A stretch of DNA of 64,000 nt from contig NZ_JXOK01000050.1 of NCBI RefSeq assembly GCF_000830505.1, positions 42,671 to 106,670 of the forward strand, written 5' to 3'. Below, in pieces: positions 38,975-49,096 of this stretch. Source of the DNA: Vibrio mytili (GTDB taxonomy: Bacteria > Pseudomonadota > Gammaproteobacteria > Enterobacterales > Vibrionaceae). Below the pieces are notes generated by a model. That model did not search any database, had not been told where the DNA came from, and was given only the letters and a program-made list of their open reading frames with translations. The translations under genes were made by a program, and so were the position numbers. Position 1 is the stretch's first letter, and the number at the start of each line of letters is the position of its first letter.

Positions 38975-41418
38975 CTACGCCACATGTTCCATCTTTGGGT
39001 AAAGCGGCTTTGCGGCTAATAACTCTGGCTCAAAGTCATCGACATTAATTGTATCCAAACGATGTTGTTCTGCGTCTTTTAGAAGCGCGGCTTCCTCTTG
39101 GGTGATTATACCTTGCTCTAAACCTTCTTGAGCGACCATATCTAAGCGTAAGAATGGACGGCGTTTGCCTTGTGCTTTGCAGACTTTATCGAACACTGGT
39201 TCTGCTTGCAGGATCACAGACAGTGCCAGCTCAATCTTACCTGCAGGGTTATGTTCGGTTGGTTCTAAGTATTGACCACGTCCGATACGAGAACGCGTCG
39301 CACTTGGCGTTTGTAGAATACGTGCCACCTTGCTGTCTAGTTTATCACTTGGCGCTTTACGTACGCGACCAAATGGCATAATTAAAACGCGCAGTGCACG
39401 GCCAATCACTTTATTTGGGAAGTTGGCTAAAAACTCATCTACTGCCGTTTCTGCCTGTTTTAAGCTGTCTTGTAAGCCCCAATGAACTAGAGGCAAATCC
39501 TCTATCGGACGGCCATCCTGTTCAAAACGTTTGAGTGTCGCAGAGCTCAAGTACAATTGGCTCAATATATCACCAAGACGGGCAGACAAACGCTCTTTAC
39601 GTTTTAGTGAACCGCCGAGTACCGCCATCGAAATATCAGACAGCAACGCTAAGTTTGCGCTGTAGCGGTTCAATTGCTGGTAATAACGTTTAGTCGCGTC
39701 TTTGGTGGGCGCGGAGGAACCCAGACCATCGCTCAAACCAAACCAAATACTGCGAACTAGATTACTCATAGTAAAGCTGACGTGGCCGGCGAGCGCTTTA
39801 TCGAATTGCTCTACTGCATCATTTGTCTTAGAGTACGCCGCGTTCATTTCCGCCAGTACGTAAGGATGACAACGAATCGCACCCTGACCGAAGATGATCA
39901 TAGAACGGGTTAAAATGTTTGCGCCTTCAACCGTTACCGCAATTGGCGACCCTTGATAACCACGCGCCAAGAAATTAGATGGGCCTAAGCAGATGCCCTT
40001 GCCACCGACGATGTCCATCGCATCAATAATTGACTGCTGACCGCGGTGGGTACAGTGGTATTTCACTATCGCTGAAATAACCGATGCTTTTCGCCTAAAT
40101 CAATTCCCGCGACAGTAAGGTTACTCGCGGCATCCATCACGTAAGCGTTACCACCTAAACGAGCGAGTGGTTCTTCAATGCCTTCCATATGGCCAATTGG
40201 CTGTTTGAACTGACGACGAATTCGTGAGTATGCACCAGTCGCCATTGCGGCGGTCTTGATTCCACCCGTTGAGTTTGACGGTAGGGTGATGCCACGGCCT
40301 ACAGACAAGCACTCAACTAGCATACGCCAGCCTTGGCCAGCCATTTTCTGACCACCAATAATGAAGTCGATAGGAACAAAGATGTCTTTGCCGCGCGTTG
40401 GACCATTTTGGAATGGCACATTCAGCGGGAAGTGACGATTACCAATTTCGACCCCTTTTACGTTAGTTGGAATCAGGGCGCACGTGATACCGAGATCTTC
40501 TTTGTCACTCAACAAACCTTCTGGATCTCGCAGTTTAAAGGCTAAGCCAAGTACAGTCGCGACAGGGGCAAGGGTAATGTAGCGTTTATTCCATGTAAGG
40601 CGCATGCCCAGAACTTCTTTGCCTTCCCATTCACCTTTACAAACCACGCCAAAATCAGGAATCGAGCCCGCATCCGAGCCCGCTTCTGGACTGGTCAGGG
40701 CAAAACACGGGATTTCTTTCCCTTCGGCAAGGCGAGGTAAGTAGTGATTTCTTTGCTCTTCGGTTCCGTAATGTTGCAGTAGTTCGCCAGGACCTAATGA
40801 GTTAGGTACGCCAACGGTAGAAGAAAGCACCCCTGAAACGCCCGTCAGTTTTTGCAAAACTAGAGATTGGGCATAAGCAGAAAATTCTAATCCACCGTAT
40901 TTCTTCTTAATGATCATGGCAAAGAATTTGTGATCTTTCAGGTATTGCCATACTTCTGGAGGCAAATCGGCCATTTCATGGGTGACTTGGAAGTCATTTA
41001 CCATGGCACATACTTCATTGACGGGACCATCGAGAAAGGCTTGCTCTTCCGCACTCAGTTTCGGTGCCTGAATTGCGTGCAGCTTTTGCCACTCCGGTTT
41101 GCCTTTGAACAGCTCTGCTTCCCACCAAACGGTCCCTGCATCCAATGCCTCTTTTTCTGTTTGAGACATCGCAGGCAAGACTTTTTTGAATAGGGCAAGA
41201 GCTTTTCGGCTGATGAGAGATTGACGTATGGTAGGAACGGCAAAGACAGCTACGAGCAGTGCATAAATGCCCCAACCGATAATGTTTACACTGCCAAGGA
41301 GTGACAGAACCAGCATTACTAAGGTCAGTGAAGCGACGGATTTTACCAGTGCCATTCGGTGATAGAGCGTGACACTAAGAGTCATTGACAGTGCAACGAT
41401 TGAGAGCAAGATATCCAT
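38975..41418 (-). CDS. fadE: Acyl-CoA dehydrogenase FadE (one-base frameshift)
   Basis: FAD enzyme for the first step of fatty acid beta-oxidation, membrane-associated through hydrophobic N-terminal segments ([20 protein letters not shown] and a second stretch). The N-terminal frame ends [11 protein letters not shown] then slips near 40086: AAGCATCGG should be AAGCCATCGG, after which [11 protein letters not shown] leads into the second frame ([19 protein letters not shown]). Restored length is 814 residues, equal to E. coli FadE. A well-matched FadR site lies about 50 bp upstream. A sequencing error is the likely cause of the slip. Confidence 0.92.
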
Positions 41419-41467
41419 ATGTATTTCCTTTTCAGACGTTATATGTGTTGTATGTCTGCGATTAGGT

Positions 41468-41484
41468 AAGAGGTCTAACCAGTT
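41468..41484 (-). promoter_or_regulatory. FadR operator upstream of fadE
   Basis: On the reverse strand AACTGGTTAGACCTCTT matches the FadR consensus AACTGGTCGGACCTGTT at 14 of 17 positions. It is 50 bp before the fadE start, between a possible TTGCAG -35 and TACCTA -10. FadR repression of fadE, relieved by long-chain acyl-CoA, is known in enterobacteria and Vibrio; its action here is inferred. Confidence 0.7.
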
Positions 41485-41676
41485 ACTGCAAGTGTAACCA
41501 ATTTATTAACGAAATGTAAAATACTGATTTGGTCAAAAAGTGATCCAAGTAGAGTTAATGTTCTAAATTTATATTGTCAGTGCTGAGTTTGTAGCCAGGT
41601 TATGGGGTTTATTTGTGTCAAAAATTCAAATCTGTTGGATCTCTATCGACACTAATTCTTGTTTGTGGGTAAACTC

Positions 41677-41706
41677 TATACCCAGATACTCTCAATATGT
41701 TTGGGT
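41677..41706. repeat. TATACCC-type palindromic repeat
   Basis: A 30-bp unit beginning TATACCCAGATACTC and ending TATGTTTGGGT, with ACCCA/TGGGT arms. It lies in the fadE-gmhA gap. The remaining sequence of that 372-bp gap holds the FadR site and no other feature I can support. Confidence 0.5.
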
Positions 41707-41790
41707 CTGTGAGAACGACTCAGCATCAGAGCCATTTGCACCGGCAAAGCAACCGCATGCCGATGACCGAAATAAAAAAGAGAACCTCCT

Positions 41791-42366
41791 ATGTACCAAG
41801 ATCTGATTCGAAGCGAACTGAACGAAGCTGCTGAAGTGCTCAACAAATTTTTAAGCGATGACCATAACATTGCGCAAATTGAAGCCGCGGCGAAAATGAT
41901 TGCCGATTCTTTTAAACACGATGGCAAAGTATTGTCATGTGGTAATGGTGGATCTCATTGTGACTCGATGCACTTTGCCGAAGAGTTGACTGGTCGTTAT
42001 CGTGAAAATCGCCCAGGTTACGCTGGCATTGCAATTTCAGATCCAAGCCACCTTTCTTGTGTGAGTAATGACTTTGGCTACGACTTTGTATTCTCACGTT
42101 ATGTCGAAGCGGTGGGACGCAAAGGTGATATTCTGTTTGGCTTGTCGACGTCTGGGAACTCGGCAAACATTTTAAAAGCCATTGAAGCGGCACAAGCGAA
42201 AGGCATGAAAACCATCGCGCTGACAGGTAAAGATGGTGGCAAAATGGCAGGTTTGGCTGATATTGAAATTCGTGTTCCGCATTTTGGTTACGCGGATCGT
42301 ATTCAAGAAATACACATTAAAATCATCCATATCATCATTCAGTTAATTGAAAAAGAAATGGAATAA
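41791..42366 (+). CDS. gmhA: Sedoheptulose 7-phosphate isomerase GmhA
   Basis: Converts sedoheptulose 7-P to glycero-manno-heptose 7-P, the first step of the ADP-heptose pathway for LPS inner core. 191 residues, start ATG 41791 ([17 protein letters not shown]). SIS-domain segments: [20 protein letters not shown] (about residues 50-70) and [15 protein letters not shown] (phosphosugar loop), with the C-terminal helix [18 protein letters not shown]. It is 26 bp before yafJ. fadE, gmhA and yafJ keep the E. coli order and orientation. Confidence 0.95.
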   Translation: MYQDLIRSELNEAAEVLNKFLSDDHNIAQIEAAAKMIADSFKHDGKVLSCGNGGSHCDSMHFAEELTGRYRENRPGYAGIAISDPSHLSCVSNDFGYDFVFSRYVEAVGRKGDILFGLSTSGNSANILKAIEAAQAKGMKTIALTGKDGGKMAGLADIEIRVPHFGYADRIQEIHIKIIHIIIQLIEKEME

Positions 42367-42391
42367 TTCTAGGCAAGAGGTTCATTAAACC

Positions 42392-43237
42392 ATGTGTGAA
42401 TTGCTCGGCATGAGCGCCAATGTTCCTACAGATATCTGTTTTAGTTTTACGGGGTTGATGCAGCGCGGGGGACGAACAGGTCCACACCGCGATGGCTGGG
42501 GCATAACTTTCTATGAAGGAAAGGGGTTTCGAACCTTCAAAGATCCTAAGCCAAGCTGTGACTCTAAGATCGCCGAACTGGTGCAAAACTACCCAATAAA
42601 AAGCTGTGCAGTGGTGAGTCATATTCGCCAAGCAAACCGAGGCGGGGTCAATCTCGAAAATACCCATCCGTTCACACGTGAGTTGTGGGGCAAGTATTGG
42701 ACGTTTGCACATAATGGTCAGTTATCTAACTACCAAGATTTGCATACAGGTGGGCACCGACCGGTTGGAGAAACCGATAGTGAACTCGCTTTTTGTTGGT
42801 TGCTGAAACAGATGGAAGATCGTTACCCTGAGCCTCCTCAGGATATGGAATCCGTCTTCCTTTATGTGGCTAAATGTTGCGATCAGTTAAAAGACAAAGG
42901 TGTGTTCAACATGCTGCTTAGTAATGGCGAATTTGTCATGACGTATTGCACTAACCACCTTTATTGGATCACGCGAAGAGCGCCATTTGGCAAAGCTGCT
43001 TTGCTTGATGAAGATGTCGAAATCAACTTTCAGGAAGAGACCACGCCAAACGACATTGTGTCCGTTATCGCCACTCAACCGTTAACAGGTAATGAAGAAT
43101 GGCAACGCATGAAGCCGGGTGAATATGGGCTATTTCATTTTGGAGAACTGGTGAAAAACAATGCGCATGAGCTTGCTGATGTGCCATTTGCTGCACCAAA
43201 ACCCGGGAATCAAGCACCGGCTGAGCCGTTAGAGTAA
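42392..43237 (+). CDS. yafJ: Class II glutamine amidotransferase-like protein YafJ
   Basis: 281 residues. The catalytic Cys2 directly follows Met (MCELLGMSANVPTDICFSF). The class II amidotransferase region is recognisable in GRTGPHRDGWGITFYEG, SHIRQANRGGVNLENTHPF and FAHNGQL. The substrate of YafJ proteins is not known to me. It follows gmhA closely and is closed by a strong terminator. Confidence 0.85.
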   Translation: MCELLGMSANVPTDICFSFTGLMQRGGRTGPHRDGWGITFYEGKGFRTFKDPKPSCDSKIAELVQNYPIKSCAVVSHIRQANRGGVNLENTHPFTRELWGKYWTFAHNGQLSNYQDLHTGGHRPVGETDSELAFCWLLKQMEDRYPEPPQDMESVFLYVAKCCDQLKDKGVFNMLLSNGEFVMTYCTNHLYWITRRAPFGKAALLDEDVEINFQEETTPNDIVSVIATQPLTGNEEWQRMKPGEYGLFHFGELVKNNAHELADVPFAAPKPGNQAPAEPLE

Positions 43238-43257
43238 AGATAACCTCTAGAACAACG

Positions 43258-43290
43258 AAAAAGGCAGTCGTGTGACTGCCTTTTGTTTTT
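43258..43290 (+). terminator. Terminator between yafJ and purN (probably bidirectional)
   Basis: AAGGCAGTC (43261-43269) pairs with GACTGCCTT (43274-43282), GTGT loop, with A-rich DNA before and T runs after, so it can serve convergent yafJ and purN. Confidence 0.82.
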
Positions 43291-43332
43291 TTTCGGGGTA
43301 GGGAGGGTATTTTGTGCTAGGTGGAGAGTGTA

Positions 43333-43976
43333 TTACTCGTCCTCTGCAGCGTAACCGTGTTCGCCGAGTTCTTTTCCGTCCAACCAAGCTTTCCCGTTTT
43401 GCATCGACAATCGACCTTCGACTAGCCAGTTAGTCACCATTGGGTAAATTCTGTGTTCTTGAGTTTGAACGCGGGCTGCAAGCGTGTCTGCATCATCGTC
43501 AGCAAAGACTGGCACTTTGGCTTGCAGTATTACCGGACCGCCGTCGAGTTCTTCAGTGACAAAATGAACGCTGGTACCGTGTTCTTTGTCCTTAGCGTCA
43601 ATTGCGCGCTGGTGGGTATGTAGCCCCGGGTATTTTGGCAGTAGCGAAGGTGGATATTAATCATCTTACCCATGTAATGCAGGACAAATTCACTGCTAAG
43701 AATGCGCATGTAACCGGCGAGTACAACGACATCTGGCTGATACTGGTCGATTTGTTTCATGAGTTCCGCATCAAAGGCGTCACGGGAGTCAAATGCTTTA
43801 GGATCGACAAAGTGACCGTCCACATTAAATTGCTTAGCTCGCTCCAATCCGTATGCGTCTGCTTTGTTTGAGAAAACAGCAGAAACATGCGCGTTGGGCA
43901 TGCTGGCATCGCAGGCTTCTAGAATGGCTTGCAGGTTACTACCGCTACCAGAAATGAGGACCACTATATTTTTCAT
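43333..43976 (-). CDS. purN: Phosphoribosylglycinamide formyltransferase PurN (one-base frameshift)
   Basis: Third step of purine synthesis: formylates GAR using 10-formyl-THF. Reverse-strand ATG at 43976 gives MKNIVVLISGSGSNLQAILE. The frame slips near 43649-43650: reverse-strand CACCTTCGC should be CACCCTTCGC, so that N-I-H-P-S-L-L-P-K-Y-P, the active-site segment, is restored. The frame then continues to PVFADDDADTLAARVQTQEH and the stop at 43333. Restored length is 214 residues, normal. It is downstream of purM on the same strand, with repeat copy B between them. Confidence 0.9.
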
Positions 43977-44108
43977 GTGTTGAGGCTGCCTTAAAATTGT
44001 AGATCCTTTAAAAGTACCTACTATCAAAATGGTTTTCGAGGTTCCAGATAGCAGAATGAGGACCTAGTCATCTAGTATCCTCATTCTTTTCATTTTTTGA
44101 GCTTGAAT

Positions 44109-44270
44109 ATACCAATGCCAGTAATTTTATTGTCATAAAATTGCGTAGGAAAAATCGCTTAGAGCAAGGCAAAATTTGCGGTAACTAGTGGTTCTAATTA
44201 CAAAAATCATAACGCAGCTATCAGCGATTTTAACCAGCAAGAATGATGAGAAGATGGCTGGAATTGGTAT
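44109..44270 (-). repeat. Interspersed MITE-like repeat, copy B (purM-purN)
   Basis: A 162-bp non-coding element, in reverse orientation to copy A. Ends: ATACCAATGCCAGTAATTTT on the left; the right end reads, in reverse complement, ATACCAATTCCAGCCATCTT. Shared interior blocks with copy A on the reverse strand include GGTTAAAAT, AGCTGCGTTA, GCCTTG and CCTACGC. It makes up about half of the 300-bp purM-purN gap, which has no other feature I can support. Confidence 0.75.
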
Positions 44271-44276
44271 TATAAG

Positions 44277-45317
44277 TTAGTTGATCTCTACTTGCTCTTC
44301 ATTTGCTTCAGCTTGAGCGATTTCACCAATGACCCATGCGTTTTCGCCTTCTTCTTTAAGAAGCGCAACGGCTGCGTCTGCTTGGTCTTTTGGTAGGGCG
44401 ACGATCAGACCAACCCCACAGTTAAAGGTGCGGTACATTTCATGCGTCGTAACGTTCCCTTTTTCTTGTAGCCAATTAAAGATAACAGGCCATTCCCAGC
44501 TGTTGCCATCGATCACTGCTTTTGTGCCTTCTGGTAAAACGCGTGGGATGTTTTCCCAGAAGCCACCACCTGTGATGTGAGAAATCGCATGGATGTCATG
44601 CTTCTCAATCATCTTAAGCGCTGACTTAATGTAAATTTTAGTCGGTTCTAGAAGATGCTCACCAATCGTACGACCAGCTAAATCTTCGTTTTTGTCTGCA
44701 CCTGACACTTCAAGGATCTTACGGATAAGTGAGTAGCCGTTTGAGTGGGGGCCGCTTGAACCTACCGCGATAAGAGCATCGCCTGCAGCGACTTTTGAGC
44801 CATCAATGACGTCTTCTTTTTCGACTACGCCAACACAGAAACCCGCGACATCGTAGTCTTCGCCTTCGTACATGCCCGGCATTTCCGCCGTTTCACCACC
44901 GATAAGAGCACAACCCGCTTGAACACAGCCCTCTGCAATGCCAGACACCACATCTGCAGCAGTGTCGACATCCAGTTTGCCTGTTGCGTAGTAGTCTAGG
45001 AAGAACAATGGCTCTGCCCCTTGTACGATAAGGTCATTCACGCACATTGCTACAAGGTCAATGCCGATGGTGTCGTGCTTGTTCATATCCAGAGCGAGGC
45101 GAAGTTTGGTGCCTACGCCGTCAGTACCAGACACTAATACTGGCTGTTTGTATTTAGTTGGCAGCTCACACAGTGCGCCAAAACCACCGATACCACCCAT
45201 CACTTCAGGGCGACGAGTACGTTTTACGGCACCCTTAATACGATCGACAAGCGCGTTACCTGCATCAATATCTACACCAGCATCTTTATAACTAAGAGAA
45301 GAGTTATTACCACTCAC
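44277..45317 (-). CDS. purM: Phosphoribosylformylglycinamidine cyclo-ligase PurM
   Basis: Fifth step of purine synthesis: closes FGAM to AIR with ATP. 346 residues, the family length. ATG 45317 starts [20 protein letters not shown]. Conserved segments include [32 protein letters not shown] and [20 protein letters not shown]. Transcription likely begins at 45350-45355 from a promoter whose -35 overlaps a PurR operator. It is divergent from upp and upstream of purN. Confidence 0.96.
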   Translation of the reverse strand: MSGNNSSLSYKDAGVDIDAGNALVDRIKGAVKRTRRPEVMGGIGGFGALCELPTKYKQPVLVSGTDGVGTKLRLALDMNKHDTIGIDLVAMCVNDLIVQGAEPLFFLDYYATGKLDVDTAADVVSGIAEGCVQAGCALIGGETAEMPGMYEGEDYDVAGFCVGVVEKEDVIDGSKVAAGDALIAVGSSGPHSNGYSLIRKILEVSGADKNEDLAGRTIGEHLLEPTKIYIKSALKMIEKHDIHAISHITGGGFWENIPRVLPEGTKAVIDGNSWEWPVIFNWLQEKGNVTTHEMYRTFNCGVGLIVALPKDQADAAVALLKEEGENAWVIGEIAQAEANEEQVEIN

Positions 45318-45359
45318 AGGGAAGTCCTCGGTATTTAAGTTGGATATGAAAACGGCGCT

Positions 45360-45399
45360 ATTCTACCAGTGCTTAAATACAGATAGCAAACGTTTGCGC
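45360..45399 (-). promoter_or_regulatory. purM promoter with overlapping PurR operator
   Basis: The PurR box TAGCAAACGTTTGCGC (45384-45399) matches the consensus ACGCAAACGTTTGCGT at nearly every position, with a perfect GCAAACGTTTGC core. On the reverse strand a TTGCTA -35 (45389-45384) lies inside it, 18 bp from a TAGAAT -10 (45365-45360). Binding should block purM-purN; the box also sits upstream of upp. Confidence 0.82.
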
Positions 45400-45447
45400 T
45401 GGTTTTTTTCTTTAGTGATATCGCCTGCTATCTTCGTCAAAATTATG

Positions 45448-45453
45448 TATAAT
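45448..45453 (+). promoter_or_regulatory. Probable upp -10 box
   Basis: A perfect TATAAT, 45 bp before the upp start. The -35 region (around 45425-45430) is weak. It lies about 50 bp from the PurR box, so that control by PurR on this side is possible but not shown. Confidence 0.45.
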
Positions 45454-45497
45454 CTGAAGGTTTATTTAAATATTGCCAACTATAGCCGGAGATGGAC

Positions 45498-46124
45498 ATG
45501 AAAGTTGTTGAAGTAAAACACCCTCTAGTAAAACACAAAATTGGTTTAATGAGAGAAGGTGATATCAGCACGAAACGTTTTCGTGAGCTAGCGACAGAAG
45601 TCGGTAGCCTACTTACTTACGAAGCAACAGCCGATTTTGAAACAGAAAAAGTGACCATTGATGGTTGGAATGGCCCAGTTGAAGTCGACCAAATCAAAGG
45701 TAAAAAAGTAACCGTAGTGCCAATCTTGCGTGCAGGTCTCGGTATGATGGATGGTGTACTTGAGCACGTACCAAGTGCGCGTATCAGTGTGGTCGGTATT
45801 TACCGTGATGAAGAGACACTAGAGCCAGTCCCGTACTTTAACAAACTGGCCTCAAACATCGAAGAACGTATCGCTCTTGTGGTTGACCCTATGCTTGCAA
45901 CTGGCGGTTCGATGATTGCAACCATTGACTTACTTAAAGAGCAAGGTTGTAACCAAATCAAAGTGCTTGTTTTAGTGGCAGCACCAGAAGGGATTGAAGC
46001 ATTAGAAAAAGCGCACCCAGATGTAGAACTTTACACCGCAGCAATTGACCAGAAACTCAATGACAAAGGTTACATTGTCCCTGGCCTAGGTGATGCGGGC
46101 GATAAGATCTTTGGTACTAAATAA
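45498..46124 (+). CDS. upp: Uracil phosphoribosyltransferase
   Basis: Salvages uracil to UMP with PRPP. ATG 45498 ([20 protein letters not shown]) gives 208 residues, as in E. coli. An ATG six bases upstream is inside the SD spacing (GGAG at 45488-45491). PRPP-binding segment [18 protein letters not shown]; the C-terminal [17 protein letters not shown] is intact. Convergent with uraA, the uracil importer, across one shared terminator. Confidence 0.96.
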   Translation: MKVVEVKHPLVKHKIGLMREGDISTKRFRELATEVGSLLTYEATADFETEKVTIDGWNGPVEVDQIKGKKVTVVPILRAGLGMMDGVLEHVPSARISVVGIYRDEETLEPVPYFNKLASNIEERIALVVDPMLATGGSMIATIDLLKEQGCNQIKVLVLVAAPEGIEALEKAHPDVELYTAAIDQKLNDKGYIVPGLGDAGDKIFGTK

Positions 46125-46160
46125 GCGCAACCTTGATTCTTATAAATTGAATTAAAAAAC

Positions 46161-46190
46161 AAAGGCTTGATTAAAAACCAAGCCTTTTTT
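46161..46190 (+). terminator. Bidirectional terminator between upp and uraA
   Basis: AAAGGCTTG (46161-46169) pairs with CAAGCCTTT (46179-46187), with A runs on the left and T runs on the right, suitable for both convergent genes. Confidence 0.82.
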
Positions 46191-46222
46191 ATATTTGTTT
46201 TTGATTGGAAAAAGTGAACCGT

Positions 46223-47469
46223 TTACTTCTGTTCTTCCATTTGAGCGTTGTCAACGACGTGGTTTTCACCTAGGTCATGAGGTAGCACTAAGTTCAGAAT
46301 GATTGCCACTATGCCGCACAAACTGACACCCTGAAGACTGAACTCGCCAACGCCGAAAGCCATGCCGCCGATACCAAAAACCAGTGTCACTGCAACAATC
46401 ACTAGGTTACGAGATTTATGCAGGTCAACATGGTTTTTGATTAAGGTATTAAGACCCACAGTCGCGATAGAGCCAAACAGCAGGATCATGATGCCGCCCA
46501 TTACAGGCACTGGAATGGTCTGAAGAATTGCACCAAGCTTACCAACCAACGCAAGAACGATAGCGGTAATCGCTGCCCAAGTCATGATTACAGGGTTGAA
46601 CGCTTTAGTCAGCATCACGGCCCCCGTTACTTCGCTATAAGTCGTGTTTGGTGGTGCACCAACCATAGATGCTGCAATCGTAGCGATACCGTCGCCGGTA
46701 ATGGTGCGGTGTAATCCTGGTTTTTTCAGATAATCTTTACCTGTCACGTTCGAAATAGCGAGCATGTCACCCACGTGTTCTACGGCAGGAGCAATGGCAA
46801 CTGGAATCATGAACAGAATCGCATTGATATTAAACTCTGGCGTAGTGAAGTTAGGCATCGCTAACCAAGCCGCTTGTGCCACAGGGGTAAAATCAATTAC
46901 GCCATAGAATAGTGACACCGCGTATCCAGCCAAAATACCGCCAAGAATAGGAACCAGCTTTAAGAAGCCTTTGGTAAAGACACTGAGCACAATCGTTGTT
47001 AATAATGAAACAGAAGAGATAATGATTGCGGCATCACCGTTGACCAGTTGAGCGCCACCGTCACCCGTTTTACCAATCGCCATATTGACGGCAGTAGGTG
47101 CTAAGCCGAGACCAATGACCATGATCACCGGCCTACGACCACGGGAGGTAAAATCTTGTGAATAAAGCCGACACCGCGAACTTTGATCATGGCACCAAGC
47201 GCAACATAAACTAAGCCGGCAGCCATCAAACCGCCCATGGTTGCAGCGATTCCCCACGTTTGGATTCCAAACATAATAGGAGCAATAAACGCAAAGGAAG
47301 AAGCAAGGAAAATAGGGACAGAACGTTTAGTGATCAATTGGAAGAGAAGAGTACCGACACCAGCACCGAAGAGAGCGACATTGGGATCGAGACCAGTCAG
47401 AAGCGGCACGAGAACCAGTGCACCAAAAGCGACAAAGAGCATTTGAGCGCCTTGTAACGCATTTTTCAT
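46223..47469 (-). CDS. uraA: Uracil:H+ symporter UraA (one-base frameshift)
   Basis: NCS2-family inner-membrane importer for uracil. Reverse-strand ATG 47469 (MKNALQGAQMLFVAFGALVL) has AGGAA 6 nt upstream; the ATG at 47475 touches the SD. The frame slips near 47130-47131: GTAGGCCGGTGATC should be GTAGGCCCGGTGATC, restoring V-G-P-V-I-M-V. The rest has the NCS2 pattern, including AVEHVGDMLAISNVTG. Restored length is 415 residues. A PurR operator lies upstream. A run contraction by sequencing error is likely. Confidence 0.91.
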
Positions 47470-47509
47470 AATCATTTCCTATTCAAAAAATTTGGCGGAT
47501 ATTAGCATG

Positions 47510-47525
47510 TAGCAAACGTTTGCAA
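47510..47525 (-). promoter_or_regulatory. PurR operator upstream of uraA
   Basis: TAGCAAACGTTTGCAA, with the same GCAAACGTTTGC core as the purM/upp site. It is 41 bp before the uraA start; a TAATAT -10 on the reverse strand lies close downstream, so a bound repressor should block uraA. Confidence 0.8.
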
Positions 47526-47818
47526 TGCTGTTTAGATCAAAATTTCGCGTGAATTCTACAAAACAGAGGGATGAATTGCGAGTTGTCTTATTACAAATAT
47601 TTAGAGTATGTGTGTTTTATGCTATTAGGTGATTATTGTGGCTCGTTCGTATAGGGACATAAAACTGATTATCAGGAAATATAAGCGACACAGTATGATA
47701 AATTGATAAAATTAATATTAAGTGTGTCATATTTAGCGGTATTTCCTCTGTCACTATCTTGCTCGACCTCTGCGCGTTGCTTATCATTTGTCGTTGTGTT
47801 TTAAGGATGAAGAAAACT
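47526..47818. other. AT-rich intergenic region, uraA to DUF2066 gene
   Basis: About 290 bp between divergent promoters. The sequence is AT-rich, especially 47690-47760. I see no ORF, RNA or clear operator. The promoter of the DUF2066 gene must be here. Confidence 0.4.
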
Positions 47819-49033
47819 ATGCGCTATTTTGCTCTGTTACTTTTAGGTTGTTTAGCTCTCCCCGTACATGCCCTGACGCAAGTGGATATTTATCATGCAG
47901 AAGCGGTGATCGACCGTCAGTTGAGCGGTGCTGAATCTATGGCTCGTCAACAAGGTATGAAAGATGTCATCGTCCGAGCGACGGGGTCGGATTCCTCCTT
48001 ACAAAACCCAGTTATTCAAAAGGCGCTGGAGTCAAGCTCACGTTACATTTCTCAGTTGGGCTACGGCCGAGTGGATGGTAAAGCGAGCTTAAAAATGCAG
48101 TTCAATGGTACGCAGATACAATCACTCTTGAATCAGGCACAGTTGCCGTCTTGGTCACCTAATCGCGCCAATATTCTTGTTTGGATGGTTGAAGAAGAAA
48201 GCTATGATCGCACCATCGCTTGGGAAAACTCTGACTCTCCGAACATTCAAAAATTGCGCCGTGCTGCTGAGGCGCGCGGGTTGCCGGTTACGATTCCTGT
48301 TGGAGATTTTGATGATGTGACTGGAATAGAGGTCTCTGATGTTTGGGGCGATTTTATCACGCCTATCGCCCAAGCGAGTCAGCGGTATCCAGTAGATGCT
48401 TTGCTTATCTTACGTGTGCAAAAGGATACGATACGGTGGACGTTATACGACCAGTCTCCTTCATCCGTCTCTGCTTCTCCGAAGCCACCGCGTAGTGGCT
48501 CTGCAACGGGTGAACAGGCGATTAAAGCCATGGTGAATGGGCTTGCTGATTATTATGCGAAAAAGAATGCAGTGGTTGTTACGGAGCAGCCATCCAACGT
48601 TTTGGTAATGAAAGTGCGTAACGTTAATTCAGCAACGGATTTTTTCCGTCTAGAAAATACATTGAAGCAGCTCAACTCAGTGGCGAGCAGTGAGATCAAA
48701 CGAGTTCAGGGGAACGAGCTAACGTTAAAACTTCACTTGCTTGCGTCCAAAGATTCTTTTCAGCAGCAAGCCGCTTCTATCTCTCGATTGCATATGATTG
48801 ATGAACCAGTGGCTGAACTTACTCCTGCGACCGAAATGAAAGGGGAAACTACGATACAAAAAGAGAAGAGGGCGACCTCTACTGAGTCTGCTGATGGAGA
48901 AGGGTCGCTTCCTGCTATTGCCGACGTGACTGAGTCGTCTTTAGAAGATAGCCCATCCCCTGTTCAACCGAGCAAAAAGCCAGTACAAGAACAGTATGAT
49001 TTAGTTTATGAGTGGCAGTCGTCGCGAAGCTAA
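47819..49033 (+). CDS. DUF2066 domain protein, secreted
   Basis: I choose ATG 47819 (MRYFALLLLGCLALPVHALT), a clear signal peptide; ATG 47807 would add four residues. 404 residues. The first half (to about 330) has the DUF2066 pattern: IDRQLSGAESMARQQGMKDV, NPVIQKALESSSRYISQLGY and ANILVWMVEEE. The last ~70 residues are low-complexity and rich in Ser/Pro/Glu/Thr, ending VYEWQSSRS. Function unknown. The Cys in LLLGCLALP is not a good lipobox. It is convergent with the DUF2069 gene. Confidence 0.78.
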   Translation: MRYFALLLLGCLALPVHALTQVDIYHAEAVIDRQLSGAESMARQQGMKDVIVRATGSDSSLQNPVIQKALESSSRYISQLGYGRVDGKASLKMQFNGTQIQSLLNQAQLPSWSPNRANILVWMVEEESYDRTIAWENSDSPNIQKLRRAAEARGLPVTIPVGDFDDVTGIEVSDVWGDFITPIAQASQRYPVDALLILRVQKDTIRWTLYDQSPSSVSASPKPPRSGSATGEQAIKAMVNGLADYYAKKNAVVVTEQPSNVLVMKVRNVNSATDFFRLENTLKQLNSVASSEIKRVQGNELTLKLHLLASKDSFQQQAASISRLHMIDEPVAELTPATEMKGETTIQKEKRATSTESADGEGSLPAIADVTESSLEDSPSPVQPSKKPVQEQYDLVYEWQSSRS

Positions 49034-49041
49034 ATAGCAAT

Positions 49042-49071
49042 AAAAAAGAGTCGCAATGGCGACTCTTTTTT
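49042..49071 (+). terminator. Bidirectional terminator, DUF2066/DUF2069
   Basis: GAGTCGC (49048-49054) pairs with GCGACTC (49059-49065), flanked by AAAAAA and TTTTTT. Confidence 0.83.
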
Positions 49072-49096
49072 ATCAAAAAACTTATGACTCAGCCGA

